Source: Chryseobacterium polytrichastri (GTDB lineage: Bacteria > Bacteroidota > Bacteroidia > Flavobacteriales > Weeksellaceae). From it: DNA of 64,000 nt. The translations under genes and the position numbers were made by a program. Where the stretch lies: positions 1 through 64,000 of the forward strand of contig NZ_FRAV01000012.1 of the NCBI RefSeq assembly GCF_900142445.1. The letters are read 5' to 3'. Shown here piece after piece: positions 16,816-25,393 of this stretch; within the stretch, counting starts at the first letter, position 1, and every line of letters begins with the position of its first letter. Below the pieces are notes generated by a model that made no database searches, was not told the origin of the DNA, and saw only the letters and a program-made list of their open reading frames with translations.

Positions 16816-16838
16816 AAAGCCAAGAAAATCTTGGCTTT
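16816..16838 (-). terminator. Terminator of ilvE
   Basis: Perfect 10-bp stem AAAGCCAAGA / TCTTGGCTTT with an AAA loop and an A run on its left side, which is the U run for the - strand gene. Confidence 0.92.
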
Positions 16839-16860
16839 AGTATATTATATGGAGGTTGAA

Positions 16861-17934
16861 TTAAACTGTTTCTAGAACATTTTTCTCAACCAATAATCTC
16901 CATCCGAAAGTATCCTCTGCATTGTTTGTCTGAATACTTACTAAATCATTTTTAAGGGTAGCTGCATAACTTTCATTATCAGAAAGTACAGGCAACTGTA
17001 GCTTTACTCCATTATAACCTAATGCTTGGAAAACAGTGGTTACAACTGCAGTTCCCACTCCCCAAACTTCTTTCAAAGTTCCGTTCTTTTGTGCTTCTAC
17101 AACAGTCTTTACAGCAATTGGTTCAACCTTTACTTCAATTCCTCTTTTCTTAGCCAACTGAATGAAACTATCTCTTGTTACCCCATCTAAAATCTTCTCA
17201 GAAGTTGGCGGCGTATAGATTGTATCGTTAATTCTAACGAACACATTCATTGTTCCACTTTCTTCAAAATATTCGTGCGTAGCATCATCTGTCCAGATAA
17301 TTTGCTCATATCCTTCTTCGATCGCCAACTGAGTCGGGTAAAAAGAAGCTGCATAGTTTCCTGCTGCTTTAGCAGAACCTACACCACCACTAGCCGCTCT
17401 TGAATAATGGTCTGAAATTTTTACAGAAACCGGTTCTGTATAGTAGCTTTTTGCAGGTGTTGCAACAATAGCGAACATATATTTGTTAGAAACTCTTGCT
17501 TTAAGAACTTCTTCTGTAGCGAAGATCAATGGTCTTAGATACAATGATGTTCCTTCTCCTGAAGGAATCCATCCTCTGTCTAAATCTACTAACGCTTTTA
17601 AACCATCCAGAAACATTTCTTCTGTAACTTCCGGCATTGCAAGACGTGTAGCTGATTTATTGATACGCTCAAAATTCTTTTCAGGCCTGAAAAGGAAAAC
17701 CTGTCCATCCTTATCTTTATAGGCCTTCATACCTTCAAAGCAAGCCTGCCCGTAATTTACCCCCATCATAGCAGGCGTAAATAATAGCGGACCATAAGGA
17801 ATTAATTTTACGTCACCCCATTTCCCATTCTCATACTCACAAATGATCATATGATCAATGAAAGTATCACCGAATGAAAAATTATTTGGGTCGAATGTAG
17901 AAATTCTTGAGTTTTCAGTTTTTTGAATTATCAT
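16861..17934 (-). CDS. ilvE: Branched-chain amino acid aminotransferase
   Basis: A 357-residue PLP enzyme of the class IV (fold type IV) aminotransferases, matching the longer BCAT type. It interconverts Leu, Ile and Val with their 2-oxo acids using glutamate/2-oxoglutarate in the cytoplasm. Key features are GVNYGQACFEGMKAY near residue 57, SLYLRPLIFATE near 125, the region GSAKAAGNYAAS around 185 with the PLP Lys, and EYFEESGTMNVFVRI near 220. Length is typical. It stands alone, divergent from mnmD with 69 nt between the starts, and has a strong terminator. Feedback or leader control is not visible. Confidence 0.93.
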   Translation of the reverse strand: MIIQKTENSRISTFDPNNFSFGDTFIDHMIICEYENGKWGDVKLIPYGPLLFTPAMMGVNYGQACFEGMKAYKDKDGQVFLFRPEKNFERINKSATRLAMPEVTEEMFLDGLKALVDLDRGWIPSGEGTSLYLRPLIFATEEVLKARVSNKYMFAIVATPAKSYYTEPVSVKISDHYSRAASGGVGSAKAAGNYAASFYPTQLAIEEGYEQIIWTDDATHEYFEESGTMNVFVRINDTIYTPPTSEKILDGVTRDSFIQLAKKRGIEVKVEPIAVKTVVEAQKNGTLKEVWGVGTAVVTTVFQALGYNGVKLQLPVLSDNESYAATLKNDLVSIQTNNAEDTFGWRLLVEKNVLETV

Positions 17935-18003
17935 TTCTAAAATTTTTTATGATGTTCTACAAATTTAACATAATTTTCTAAATATAAAAATTTTACGTTA
18001 AAT

Positions 18004-18693
18004 TTGACAAAAAAAAGCTTGAAACGAGAAATTAAAACCACAAACGACGGTAGTAAAACTTTGTTTATCAACGATTTAAATGAAAACTACCATTCTCATC
18101 ACGGAGCCCTGCAAGAAGCAGAACACGTGTTTATTAAAAACGGATTAAATTTAGTAAATGATTACGAAATTAATATTTTAGAACTCGGTTTTGGAACAGG
18201 TTTGAATGTTTTGGTTACAATTAATGAATATTTAAAAACTGACAAAAATCATATCATCAACTATTTTTCCCTCGAAAAGTATCCCATAAATGAATCAGAA
18301 ATTGAAAGTTTAGCCTACTTTGAGCATTTTGATAACCCAGAATTAAAAGAAATTTATCAAAAAATTCATCAGGCAGAATGGGGAAAATCAGTTGAAATCA
18401 TTAAAGGGTTTACTTTAAAAAAGATACAATGTGACTTCTTTGACCTGAAAGACATAGAGTTACCTAAAATTAATCTTGTTTACTACGACTGTTTCGGAGC
18501 GAGAGTTCAGCCTGATCTTTGGGAAATGCCATTATTTGAAATGGTTTCCAACAAAATGAGTATTAACGGCTTATTAACAACTTACTCTTCTAAAGGAAGC
18601 GTAAGACGAATTCTACAGGAGCTTAATTTTAAGGTAGAAAAAAAACAAGGCCCACCAGGGAAAAGAGAAATGATTAATGCGGTGAAACTGTAA
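18004..18693 (+). CDS. mnmD: tRNA 5-methylaminomethyl-2-thiouridine methyltransferase (MnmD-like)
   Basis: A 229-residue cytoplasmic protein of the MnmC N-terminal-domain family without the FAD oxidase half. It would methylate the nm5s2U34 wobble base of tRNA with S-adenosylmethionine. The SAM motif ELGFGTGLNVLVT is near residue 60, and the family segment VYYDCFGARVQPDLWEMPLF and YSSKGSVRRILQELNF follow. The best start is a TTG at 18004 (MTKKSLKREI); no ATG fits before the conserved NDGSKTLF region. The monodomain form is normal in bacteria outside the enterobacteria. The gene is followed by a palindromic spacer. Confidence 0.88.
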   Translation: MTKKSLKREIKTTNDGSKTLFINDLNENYHSHHGALQEAEHVFIKNGLNLVNDYEINILELGFGTGLNVLVTINEYLKTDKNHIINYFSLEKYPINESEIESLAYFEHFDNPELKEIYQKIHQAEWGKSVEIIKGFTLKKIQCDFFDLKDIELPKINLVYYDCFGARVQPDLWEMPLFEMVSNKMSINGLLTTYSSKGSVRRILQELNFKVEKKQGPPGKREMINAVKL

Positions 18694-18702
18694 ACCAAGA
18701 AC

Positions 18703-18774
18703 AGAAGTTAGAAGATGAAAGATTTACATCCTTATATATAGGAGTAAACTTCCTCCATCCATCTTCCAACTTCT
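18703..18774. repeat. Imperfect inverted repeat in the spacer after mnmD
   Basis: Arms AGAAGTTAGAAGATG (18703-18717) and CATCTTCCAACTTCT (18760-18774) pair at 14 of 15 positions across a 42-nt loop. It has no U run, so it is not an ordinary terminator. Confidence 0.75.
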
Positions 18775-18825
18775 CATCTATTTTTAATCAAATTTCCTTA
18801 ATTTAGCTTTACAAATTATTATAAT

Positions 18826-19242
18826 ATGATAGATAAGATCAACGTTAGAGTGTACGCCTGTGCCGTTAAAGACAAAAAAGTTCTGACATTATTTGAAGAA
18901 TACGTAGGTGAAGCTTTAATGAAATTTCCGGGAGGTGGCTTAGAATACGGAGAAGGGCTTATTGAATGTTTACACCGCGAGTTTGATGAAGAGCTCAATG
19001 TGAAAGTAGAAATCGTAGAACATCTTTATACCCAAGAAGATTTTCTGGTTTCGCGTTTCAGAAAAAACGAACAGCTGCTTACCATATATTATATCGTAAA
19101 TATTACCAACGAAGAAGATTTCCTTATCATGGATCCATGCATCGAAAAAACAGAATGGGTTTCTATCGACAGACCAGACAATCCTTTTTCTTTGCCTATA
19201 GACAAAATAGTATTCGATAAACTAAAAGAAAAATACCTGTAA
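18826..19242 (+). CDS. NUDIX hydrolase, copy 1
   Basis: A 138-residue NUDIX protein. The catalytic box is complete: G in GGGLEYGEGLIECLHREFDEEL (residues about 36-57) with the two metal-binding acidic positions in REFDEE. These enzymes split a nucleoside diphosphate linked to another group; the substrate cannot be told from sequence. It has no extra domain. The gene is followed 145 nt later by a paralogue of exactly the same length, about two-thirds identical, and both end in the same KLKEKYL sequence encoded inside a terminator stem. A TAGCTTTA element near 18804 may be the promoter. Confidence 0.9.
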   Translation: MIDKINVRVYACAVKDKKVLTLFEEYVGEALMKFPGGGLEYGEGLIECLHREFDEELNVKVEIVEHLYTQEDFLVSRFRKNEQLLTIYYIVNITNEEDFLIMDPCIEKTEWVSIDRPDNPFSLPIDKIVFDKLKEKYL

Positions 19243-19258
19243 GTAATTACAGGTATTT
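19231..19258 (+). terminator. Terminator overlapping the stop codon of NUDIX copy 1
   Basis: Stem AAATACCTGTA / TACAGGTATTT with a 6-nt loop and following T run. The left arm encodes the last residues and the stop codon. Confidence 0.92.
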
Positions 19259-19387
19259 TTTTTAGATATGTTAGTCATGAGAAAAAGTCATTAATAAAAA
19301 AAACTTACACATACTGAACACAATTGAAAACAAAAATCACCTAGGAAAGAGATAAAATATTTAATTTAGTTATCCAAATCATTAACT

Positions 19388-19804
19388 ATGATAAATAAAT
19401 TTAACATCAGAACTTATGCTTGTGTCATAAAGAAAAATTCGGTTTTAGGTCTATTTGAAAGATTTCGTGGAAATGTACTTTTAAAGTTCCCCGGAGGAGG
19501 TTTAGAATATGGCGAAGGTCTTATTGAATGTCTTACTCGAGAATTTGATGAAGAACTTAATGTAAAAATAGAGGTCACTGAACATTTATATACGCAGGAA
19601 AATTTAATCCCCTCTCATTTCCGAAATGATGAACAGCTTCTTACCATATACTATATAGCTAATATTTTAAATGAAGAAAATTTTAAAATACTTGATAGTG
19701 GTATCGAAAAAGCAGAATGGATCTCTATAAATACTGCCAATAATCCATTTTCATTACCATCTGATCAAATCGTATTCAATAAACTAAAAGAAAAATACCT
19801 GTAA
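19388..19804 (+). CDS. NUDIX hydrolase, copy 2
   Basis: The tandem paralogue of the gene at 18826, also 138 residues, with the same intact NUDIX box (GGGLEYGEGLIECLTREFDEEL). Differences are spread over the surface strands (for example RFRGNVLLKF in place of EYVGEALMKF) while the box, LYTQE, EQLLTIYYI and NPFSLP are kept. The codon use is more AT-rich than in copy 1. Both copies keep their own spacer and terminator, so they may be regulated separately. Retention of both boxes suggests that both are active, perhaps on different substrates. Confidence 0.9.
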   Translation: MINKFNIRTYACVIKKNSVLGLFERFRGNVLLKFPGGGLEYGEGLIECLTREFDEELNVKIEVTEHLYTQENLIPSHFRNDEQLLTIYYIANILNEENFKILDSGIEKAEWISINTANNPFSLPSDQIVFNKLKEKYL

Positions 19805-19821
19805 TCACTTACAGGTATTTT
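19792..19821. terminator. Terminator overlapping the stop codon of NUDIX copy 2, shared with the convergent gene
   Basis: A 12-bp stem AAAATACCTGTA / TACAGGTATTTT, near-identical to the one after copy 1. It ends 3 nt before the convergent gene at 19824 and could serve both strands. Confidence 0.9.
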
Positions 19822-19823
19822 AT

Positions 19824-20528
19824 TTATTTCGTTACTTTAAATGTGCTTGCTCCAGGATACGGCTGAAGGTAGCCGGAATTCCAATTGGATTGTAGAAGAG
19901 ATTCTAAAAATTCGTCTGTTCTGTTTTTATGAGGATTGTATAGGTCTTTCAAATCTATATCTGCCATTTTACCTTTTAGATTCCACCAAAATGCGTTAAA
20001 CCCTCCTCTTAATTCCTTAATAATTTCAAATACACTTTGGCCTGTTGCTCTGTTCATTAATTTTGCAAAAACCTGCCCTTCCGTTGTGGTAAGATCTCGC
20101 AGTTGCTTTTCATATTGATCAGCCAGCATACTCTGTCTGTCTCTCACATATTTTCTTTTCGCTTTACTATCCAAATCCGTCATTTCCTTTTGAATATCTC
20201 TATACTGCTGAAGTGCGGTTACAAATAAAGGATAAACTCTGTATAATTTTTTATTAAGAAAATAATAATAATTTTTATCTAGCTGATTATTGAATTTAGG
20301 TTTGTTCACTAATACCAACTCATCCATCGCTACTACCGTTTCACCGTTGATCTCATAGATCCTGGCTTTTTGACTTTCGTCGTAATAGTATTTGTTTCCA
20401 AATTCATCTACTTTCAATAGCTCTTGCGGATACTGACTCAAAGGCTTTGCAATCACGGAATCCTTTTGTCCGAAAACAAAGACGCCAAAAAAGAAAAGAA
20501 AAAGACAAACAATCTTACTAAAATTCAT
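19824..20528 (-). CDS. DUF4294-type exported protein
   Basis: A 234-residue protein when started at the ATG at 20528 (MNFSKIVCLFLFFFGVFVFGQ); a longer frame to 20564 would put extra hydrophobic residues before the signal peptide and is less likely. After the Sec signal the mature part has VDEFGNKYYYDESQKARIYEINGETV and a helical region LDSKAKRKYVRDRQSMLADQYEKQLRDLT, the pattern of the DUF4294 family restricted to Bacteroidota. Function is unknown, probably periplasmic. It is divergent from the M42 peptidase, with 51 nt between the starts. Confidence 0.8.
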   Translation of the reverse strand: MNFSKIVCLFLFFFGVFVFGQKDSVIAKPLSQYPQELLKVDEFGNKYYYDESQKARIYEINGETVVAMDELVLVNKPKFNNQLDKNYYYFLNKKLYRVYPLFVTALQQYRDIQKEMTDLDSKAKRKYVRDRQSMLADQYEKQLRDLTTTEGQVFAKLMNRATGQSVFEIIKELRGGFNAFWWNLKGKMADIDLKDLYNPHKNRTDEFLESLLQSNWNSGYLQPYPGASTFKVTK

Positions 20529-20579
20529 TATTTTTACAAGTATTATAACGAAAATTAAACGCAAAAATCATTCCTTTTT

Positions 20580-21656
20580 ATGAAATTTGAGAAGAAATCT
20601 TTGAAATTTTTAGAAAAATACTTAAACACTTCATCACCAACCGGTTACGAACACAAAGGGCAAGAAGTCTGGATGGACTATATTAAACCTTATGTTGATA
20701 AAATTGAAGTAGATCATTACGGAACATGCTATGGGATAATTAATCCCCATGCCGAATTTAAAGTAGTGATTGAAGCACATGCTGATGAGATCTCTTGGTA
20801 TGTAAATTACATCACCGATGACGGATTGATCTATGTAATCCGAAACGGAGGATCAGATCAAACGATTGCCCCTTCAAAAGTGGTACATATTCACGGAGAA
20901 AACGGAATTGTAAAAGGAGTTTTCGGATGGCCGGCCATTCACACAAGAGGAGCCAATCAGAACGAACCTATTCCTAAAATTGACAATATTTTTATCGACT
21001 GCGGGGCCGTTACTAAAAAAGAAGTTGAAGAAATGGGAGTCTATGTTGGGTGCATGATTACTTACCCTGACGAGTTCTTCGAAATGAATGACCGTTATTT
21101 TGTTTGTAGAGCTTTAGACAACAGAATTGGTGGTTTTATGATTGCGGAAGTAGCAAGACTTCTAAAAGAGAACAAAAAAACGATTCCTTTTGGATTATAT
21201 ATTACTAATTCTGTTCAGGAAGAAGTAGGTTTATATGGAGCTGATATGATTGCAGATACCATAAAGCCTAATATTGCTATCGTTACTGATGTTACCCATG
21301 ACACAACGACTCCAATGATTGAAAAGAAAAAAGAAGGCGATCAGAAATGTGGTGACGGGCCTGTAGTTTTCTTTGCACCAAGTGTACATCATGTGATCAG
21401 AGAATTGATTATTGACACCGCAAAAACTAAAAAAATACCTTTCCAAAGAGCAGCAGCAAGCAGAGCTACAGGTACTGATACAGATGCTTTTGCACACTCT
21501 AACGGCGGAGTTCCAAGCGCATTAATTTCTTTACCTTTACGCTATATGCATACAACGGTAGAAATGGTTTCCAAAGAAGACGTAGCGAATGTCATTAAGT
21601 TGATCTACGAAACAATCTTGGAAATAAAACCTGAAATGAAGCTGAAATATCATTAA
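20580..21656 (+). CDS. M42 family metallopeptidase
   Basis: A 358-residue cytoplasmic aminopeptidase of the M42 (FrvX / TET) type. The dinuclear metal ligands are visible in order: EAHADEISWYV, RALDNRIGG, the catalytic-base pair in NSVQEEVGLYGA, VTDVTHD and RYMHTTVEMV. The ASRATGTDTDAFAHSNGG segment near 290 is typical of the family. It would remove N-terminal residues from peptides and probably assembles into a large oligomer, as known for relatives. It stands before rpe but with a 108-nt spacer containing a weak palindrome, so co-transcription is uncertain. Confidence 0.92.
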   Translation: MKFEKKSLKFLEKYLNTSSPTGYEHKGQEVWMDYIKPYVDKIEVDHYGTCYGIINPHAEFKVVIEAHADEISWYVNYITDDGLIYVIRNGGSDQTIAPSKVVHIHGENGIVKGVFGWPAIHTRGANQNEPIPKIDNIFIDCGAVTKKEVEEMGVYVGCMITYPDEFFEMNDRYFVCRALDNRIGGFMIAEVARLLKENKKTIPFGLYITNSVQEEVGLYGADMIADTIKPNIAIVTDVTHDTTTPMIEKKKEGDQKCGDGPVVFFAPSVHHVIRELIIDTAKTKKIPFQRAAASRATGTDTDAFAHSNGGVPSALISLPLRYMHTTVEMVSKEDVANVIKLIYETILEIKPEMKLKYH

Positions 21657-21764
21657 GATAAGACATTAGATATGAGACACTGGATATCAGACTAAATTGT
21701 TAAGTAAATTTTTAAATCTGAAATCTGATGTCTTGAATCTAAAATAAAAGTATAAAAAGTAAAA

Positions 21765-22415
21765 ATGAAAACGAAGCTAATTGCTCCTTCCCTTTTATCT
21801 GCAGACTTTGGGAATCTGCAAAGAGACATTGAAATGCTGAACAATTCTCAAGCCGACTGGTTGCACGTGGATGTAATGGACGGTAGATTTGTACCCAACA
21901 TTTCATTTGGTTTTCCTGTGATGAAAACAATTCAGCAGCATGCTAAGAAATTTGTAGACGTACATTTAATGATCGTGGAGCCTGAAAAGTATGTGGAAGA
22001 ATTCATCAACCACGGTGCCGATCTTGTTTCTATTCATTACGAAGCGTGTACTCATCTTCACAGAACAATTCACCATATCCAAAATTTGGGAGCAAAAGCA
22101 GGAATTGTTTTAAACCCATCAACACCTGTTTTGATGCTGGAAGATATTATTGCAGATGTAGATCTTGTATTATTAATGAGTGTAAACCCAGGGTTTGGAG
22201 GACAAAAATTCATTGAAAACACTTACAAGAAGATTGCTGAAACTAAAGATATGATTCTAAGCAACAACTCTACTGCTCTTATTCAAATAGACGGAGGCGT
22301 AAATTTAGACAACGCTTCTAAACTTTTCGATGCCGGAGCAGATGTTTTAGTAGCAGGAAATGCAGTTTTCTCCACAGAAAATCCTGAAAGAACCATTGAG
22401 CTTTTAAAAATCTAA
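21765..22415 (+). CDS. rpe: Ribulose-phosphate 3-epimerase
   Basis: A 216-residue TIM-barrel enzyme that interconverts D-ribulose 5-phosphate and D-xylulose 5-phosphate in the pentose phosphate pathway. Signature segments are IAPSLLSADFGNL at the N-terminus, WLHVDVMDGRFVPNISFG near 34 with the catalytic Asp, VDVHLMI near 67, LMSVNPGFGGQKFI near 140 and IQIDGGVNLDN near 175 with the second Asp. The length is the usual one. It has its own terminator at 22441. Confidence 0.96.
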   Translation: MKTKLIAPSLLSADFGNLQRDIEMLNNSQADWLHVDVMDGRFVPNISFGFPVMKTIQQHAKKFVDVHLMIVEPEKYVEEFINHGADLVSIHYEACTHLHRTIHHIQNLGAKAGIVLNPSTPVLMLEDIIADVDLVLLMSVNPGFGGQKFIENTYKKIAETKDMILSNNSTALIQIDGGVNLDNASKLFDAGADVLVAGNAVFSTENPERTIELLKI

Positions 22416-22440
22416 GTATTTTAAACGCTAAAAAAATAGA

Positions 22441-22469
22441 AAAGGGCAGCTCTTTATAGGGCTGCCTTT
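22441..22469 (+). terminator. Terminator of rpe
   Basis: GGCAGC / GCTGCC stem flanked by A's on the left and T's on the right with a 10-nt loop. Confidence 0.85.
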
Positions 22470-22838
22470 CTTCTTTCAGTAATTTGAACTTATGATGGTT
22501 ATTAGTTTCTTTTTTAAGCCTTAGTGCTTAAATCCTTATGCTCCTAATGCTGATGTAAAGATCAGCATTAATTTCAAATAAAAAATCCGTAAAAACACTG
22601 AATTTTCATTACGTATTTTTACTTAATGAAAAATTTTAACGAAAAATATTTTCATTTCCACACCCCACACAACAAAACACAATCAACTGAATACAAACTT
22701 GTTAAAAATAGATAAATTTATATTTTTTCAAAAATTGACCTATTCTAAAAATTGATTTGCATTTAGCTTCATTATTACCAAAAAACAAGCCTATATTTTA
22801 TTTCCTTTAATTATTTTTAACCCTTGAAAATTGTTACA
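22470..22838. other. Upstream region of the fucosidase gene
   Basis: AT-rich spacer with no gene. It has two hairpins: AATGCTGAT / ATCAGCATT at 22546-22569 (perfect 9 bp) and an AATTTTCATT / AATGAAAAATT pair at 22601-22635. Their role is unknown; they are not followed by a T run. Confidence 0.5.
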
Positions 22839-24683
22839 ATGAAACATAAAACCGCCAAGGCTTTCTCTTTAATATTAATGATCATAACATCTTCGTTTAA
22901 TGCGCAAAATCAAGAACCTGAAACTAAAAAAATGGAATGGTTCCAGGATGCCAAACTGGGGATCTTTATTCATTGGGGAATTTATTCTGTAGACGGAATT
23001 TCAGAATCCTGGTCTTTTTTCAATAATTATATCAATCATGAAAATTATATGAAGCAGCTCAACGGGTTTTCTGCTTCACACTACAACCCTCAAGACTGGG
23101 TAAAATTAATTAAAGATTCAGGAGCAAAATATGCTGTGATCACCACAAAACACCACGACGGCGTTTCTCTTTGGGACTCTAAGGCTGAAAAAGCAATAAC
23201 AATTTCTAAAAATTCATTGGCTCAAAAAGACGTCTTAACACCATTTGTTTCTGAGTTGAAAAAGTCAGGGCTGAAAACAGGGCTCTACTACTCTCTTCCC
23301 GATTGGAGCCATCCTTATTACGACAACAATACCAAAACAAAAAAGCGTTACGATATTAAACACGATTCTAAGCGTTGGGGAAATTTCATCAATTATTATC
23401 AAAGCCAGCTCAATGAGCTTTCTGATCAATTTAAGCCTGATCTTTTATGGTTTGATGGAGATTGGGAACATTCATCAGAGGAATGGCAAGCACCCAAAAC
23501 TTTAGAAAATTTAAGAAAATACAATCCGAATATTATTATCAATTCAAGGTTAAATACCCATGGGGATTACGAAACTCCAGAACAGGGAATTCCGGTTGTT
23601 ACCCCACAAAGTAAGTATTGGGAATTATGCTATACAATGAATGATTCTTGGGGATATCAACCCTTTGATAAGAATTACAAAACTCCAAATATGATTGTGA
23701 GAACATTCGCAGACGTTTTGAGCATGGGCGGAAATTTATTATTGGATATCGGTCCAAAATCAGACGGAACTATCCCTTCTGAACAAATTGAAATCTTAAA
23801 AAACCTAGGAAGATGGACATCAAAAAATAAAGAAGCCATCTATGGAACCACAAAAGGATTACCTTTTGAAAACTATAAAGGAAAATCTGCTCTGTCAAAA
23901 GATGGAAAAAAGTTATTTCTATATTTAGAAGAAGCAAAAGATTTCATAAAAATTGATGGTTTAAATTCAATACCCCAATCTGCAAAAATTATTGGAGATC
24001 ATAATGCGAAAATAAATTTTAAAGCTGATAATTACGGAAATCTGATGGTAAATCTTTCAAATGTAAAATTTGATCAGGATGTAACAGTTATTGAATTGGA
24101 CTTTAATGATAAAATAAACTTTTCAAATACCATCAAAAAAGATAAACCTTCTTTGGTTCAAATTTTGGAAAATCATAATTCTAAATTAACCACTTATCAA
24201 ATTGCAGAAGAACTACATGACGGAAATAATATATTCAATACATCAGGATTAACAAGTGACGGACTTGACATGAAACTTCCAAAATCATCAAAAACCAACA
24301 CTGAAACTATTAATTGGATCAGTAAAAATGCTGAAGCTCTTTTTGAAACGGAAAAAGGACTGCCAAACGGACATTATTCAGGAAACAGCGCACTTTCAAA
24401 AGACAAGCAAACGATTTACCTTTTCGTAGAAGGAACACCTAGCGGCCCTATTGCATTGAAAGGAATAAAAAATGGGATTGCGAGAATACGAATTGTTGGA
24501 GAGGGCTCAATGATTGATCATAAAATTTATAATAAATTATATTGGAGTGACAGACCCGGAATTATTTATATTGACATTCCAAAAGAAAGACTTGATAAGA
24601 GCATGACAATCATTGCAATACTACTCGACAAACCTATAGAATTATATCGGGAGAAAGTGGGTGCTATTGAAAATAATTTATAA
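22839..24683 (+). CDS. Alpha-L-fucosidase, GH29
   Basis: A 614-residue exported glycoside hydrolase. The ATG at 22839 (MKHKTAKAFSLIL) is preferred to a TTG 15 nt upstream. A Sec signal peptide ends near FNAQ. The GH29 catalytic domain spans about 30-350: KLGIFIHWGIYSV, AKYAVITTKHHDGVSLW, and LLWFDGDWEH with the nucleophile Asp; it releases L-fucose from glycans. The C-terminal part contains two related beta-domain units, starting near WTSKNKEAIYGTTKGLP and WISKNAEALFETEKGLP, so the usual GH29 tail seems duplicated. There is no SusC/SusD pair nearby, so this is not a polysaccharide utilisation locus. It would work in the periplasm or at the surface. Confidence 0.9.
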   Translation: MKHKTAKAFSLILMIITSSFNAQNQEPETKKMEWFQDAKLGIFIHWGIYSVDGISESWSFFNNYINHENYMKQLNGFSASHYNPQDWVKLIKDSGAKYAVITTKHHDGVSLWDSKAEKAITISKNSLAQKDVLTPFVSELKKSGLKTGLYYSLPDWSHPYYDNNTKTKKRYDIKHDSKRWGNFINYYQSQLNELSDQFKPDLLWFDGDWEHSSEEWQAPKTLENLRKYNPNIIINSRLNTHGDYETPEQGIPVVTPQSKYWELCYTMNDSWGYQPFDKNYKTPNMIVRTFADVLSMGGNLLLDIGPKSDGTIPSEQIEILKNLGRWTSKNKEAIYGTTKGLPFENYKGKSALSKDGKKLFLYLEEAKDFIKIDGLNSIPQSAKIIGDHNAKINFKADNYGNLMVNLSNVKFDQDVTVIELDFNDKINFSNTIKKDKPSLVQILENHNSKLTTYQIAEELHDGNNIFNTSGLTSDGLDMKLPKSSKTNTETINWISKNAEALFETEKGLPNGHYSGNSALSKDKQTIYLFVEGTPSGPIALKGIKNGIARIRIVGEGSMIDHKIYNKLYWSDRPGIIYIDIPKERLDKSMTIIAILLDKPIELYREKVGAIENNL

Positions 24684-24720
24684 ATCTGCCATAAAACAGG
24701 ACAACATGTCATGAAAAATA

Positions 24721-24748
24721 AAAAATCCAGAATTACTTCTGGATTTTT
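24721..24748. terminator. Bidirectional terminator between fucosidase and ndk
   Basis: Perfect 12-bp stem AAAAATCCAGAA / TTCTGGATTTTT with a TTAC loop between convergent genes. Confidence 0.93.
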
Positions 24749-24774
24749 TTTTATCGTAAAAAAGAAAATTCTTA

Positions 24775-25191
24775 TTAGAAAATCTCTCTTCCAGAAAAAT
24801 GGAATTGAGCTTCGATAAGAGCATTCTCGTTAGAGTCTGAACCATGAACAGCATTCTCTCCGATGCTTCTTGCAAACATCTTTCTGATCGTTCCTTCTGC
24901 AGCTTCAGCTGGATTAGTAGCTCCGATTAAAGTTCTGAAATCTTCAACTGCATTGTCTTTTTCTAAAACAGCAGCAACAATTGGTCCTGAACTCATGAAT
25001 TCTACCAATTCTCCGTAGAAAGGTCTTTCAGCGTGTACTTCGTAGAATTTTTTTGCATCAGCAACAGTAAGTTGAGTTAATTTCAAAGCTTTGATCTTAA
25101 AACCTCCTTCAGAAATTTTACCTAATATAGCACCGATATGTCCGTCTGCAACAGCATCAGGCTTAATCATAGTGAATGTAATGTTAGACAT
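24775..25191 (-). CDS. ndk: Nucleoside-diphosphate kinase
   Basis: A 138-residue cytoplasmic enzyme that moves the terminal phosphate of ATP to nucleoside diphosphates. It starts [15 protein letters not shown], has [15 protein letters not shown] near 58, and the phospho-accepting His in [13 protein letters not shown] near 115. The size and sequence are typical. A perfect TAATTTTG element about 25 nt upstream gives a short leader. It is monocistronic. Confidence 0.97.
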   Translation of the reverse strand: MSNITFTMIKPDAVADGHIGAILGKISEGGFKIKALKLTQLTVADAKKFYEVHAERPFYGELVEFMSSGPIVAAVLEKDNAVEDFRTLIGATNPAEAAEGTIRKMFARSIGENAVHGSDSNENALIEAQFHFSGREIF

Positions 25192-25215
25192 AAATGTATA
25201 TTTTTTTTAATGCCG

Positions 25216-25223
25216 CAAAATTA
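25216..25223 (-). promoter_or_regulatory. Candidate -7 element of ndk
   Basis: TAATTTTG on the minus strand fits the Bacteroidota TAnnTTTG consensus. Transcription would begin near 25211, about 20 nt ahead of the start codon. Confidence 0.6.
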
Positions 25224-25299
25224 CAAAAAATATTTTTGATTTTAATTTTAATTTTTTTTTAACATAAAAATAACTTTTATTAAGATACATCAAAAAATG

Positions 25300-25393
25300 T
25301 TGGCACAGTAATTGTTTATTCTATTCCGATTCTCATGTTTAATTTGAGTTTTCATGGTTATTAGTTTTTACCCAGCTTCGGCTGGGTTTTTTA
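25300..25393 (+). ncRNA. Candidate small RNA from a sigma-54-like promoter
   Basis: TTGGCAC at 25300-25306 and TTGTT at 25312-25316 have the exact spacing of a -24/-12 sigma-54 promoter (TGGCAC-N5-TTGCW, here T in place of C). About 55 nt further on is a perfect terminator hairpin at 25370-25387 with a T run. No open frame of useful length lies between. The predicted transcript is about 65 nt (about 25327 to 25393). It lies in the 420-nt gap between ndk and the MFS gene, both of which point away or to the other strand, so it would be an independent unit. The call rests on the signals alone. Confidence 0.45.
25370..25387 (+). terminator. Orphan strong terminator
   Basis: Perfect 7-bp stem ACCCAGC / GCTGGGT with the stable TTCG tetraloop, then TTTTTT. 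No annotated gene on this strand ends here. Confidence 0.9.

Larger units (their letters stand above)
16193..16860. other. 668-nt intergenic region with repeats
   Basis: No gene is credible here. From about 16310 to 16520 the sequence is built from degenerate AACGCAAAG and CTTTGCGTT words in inverted order, a type that recurs at 39481 and 54380. A perfect 26-bp inverted repeat follows at 16577-16657 and a terminator at 16816-16838. Confidence 0.7.

Noticed and set aside
21657..21764. A palindrome between the M42 gene and rpe
   Set aside because: The best arms, AGACATTAGA and TCTGATGTCT, pair at only 8 of 10 positions, too weak to list as a repeat.
22839..24683. A polysaccharide utilisation locus around the fucosidase
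   Set aside because: No SusC/SusD pair, sulfatase, or regulator lies nearby; the neighbours are rpe and ndk.
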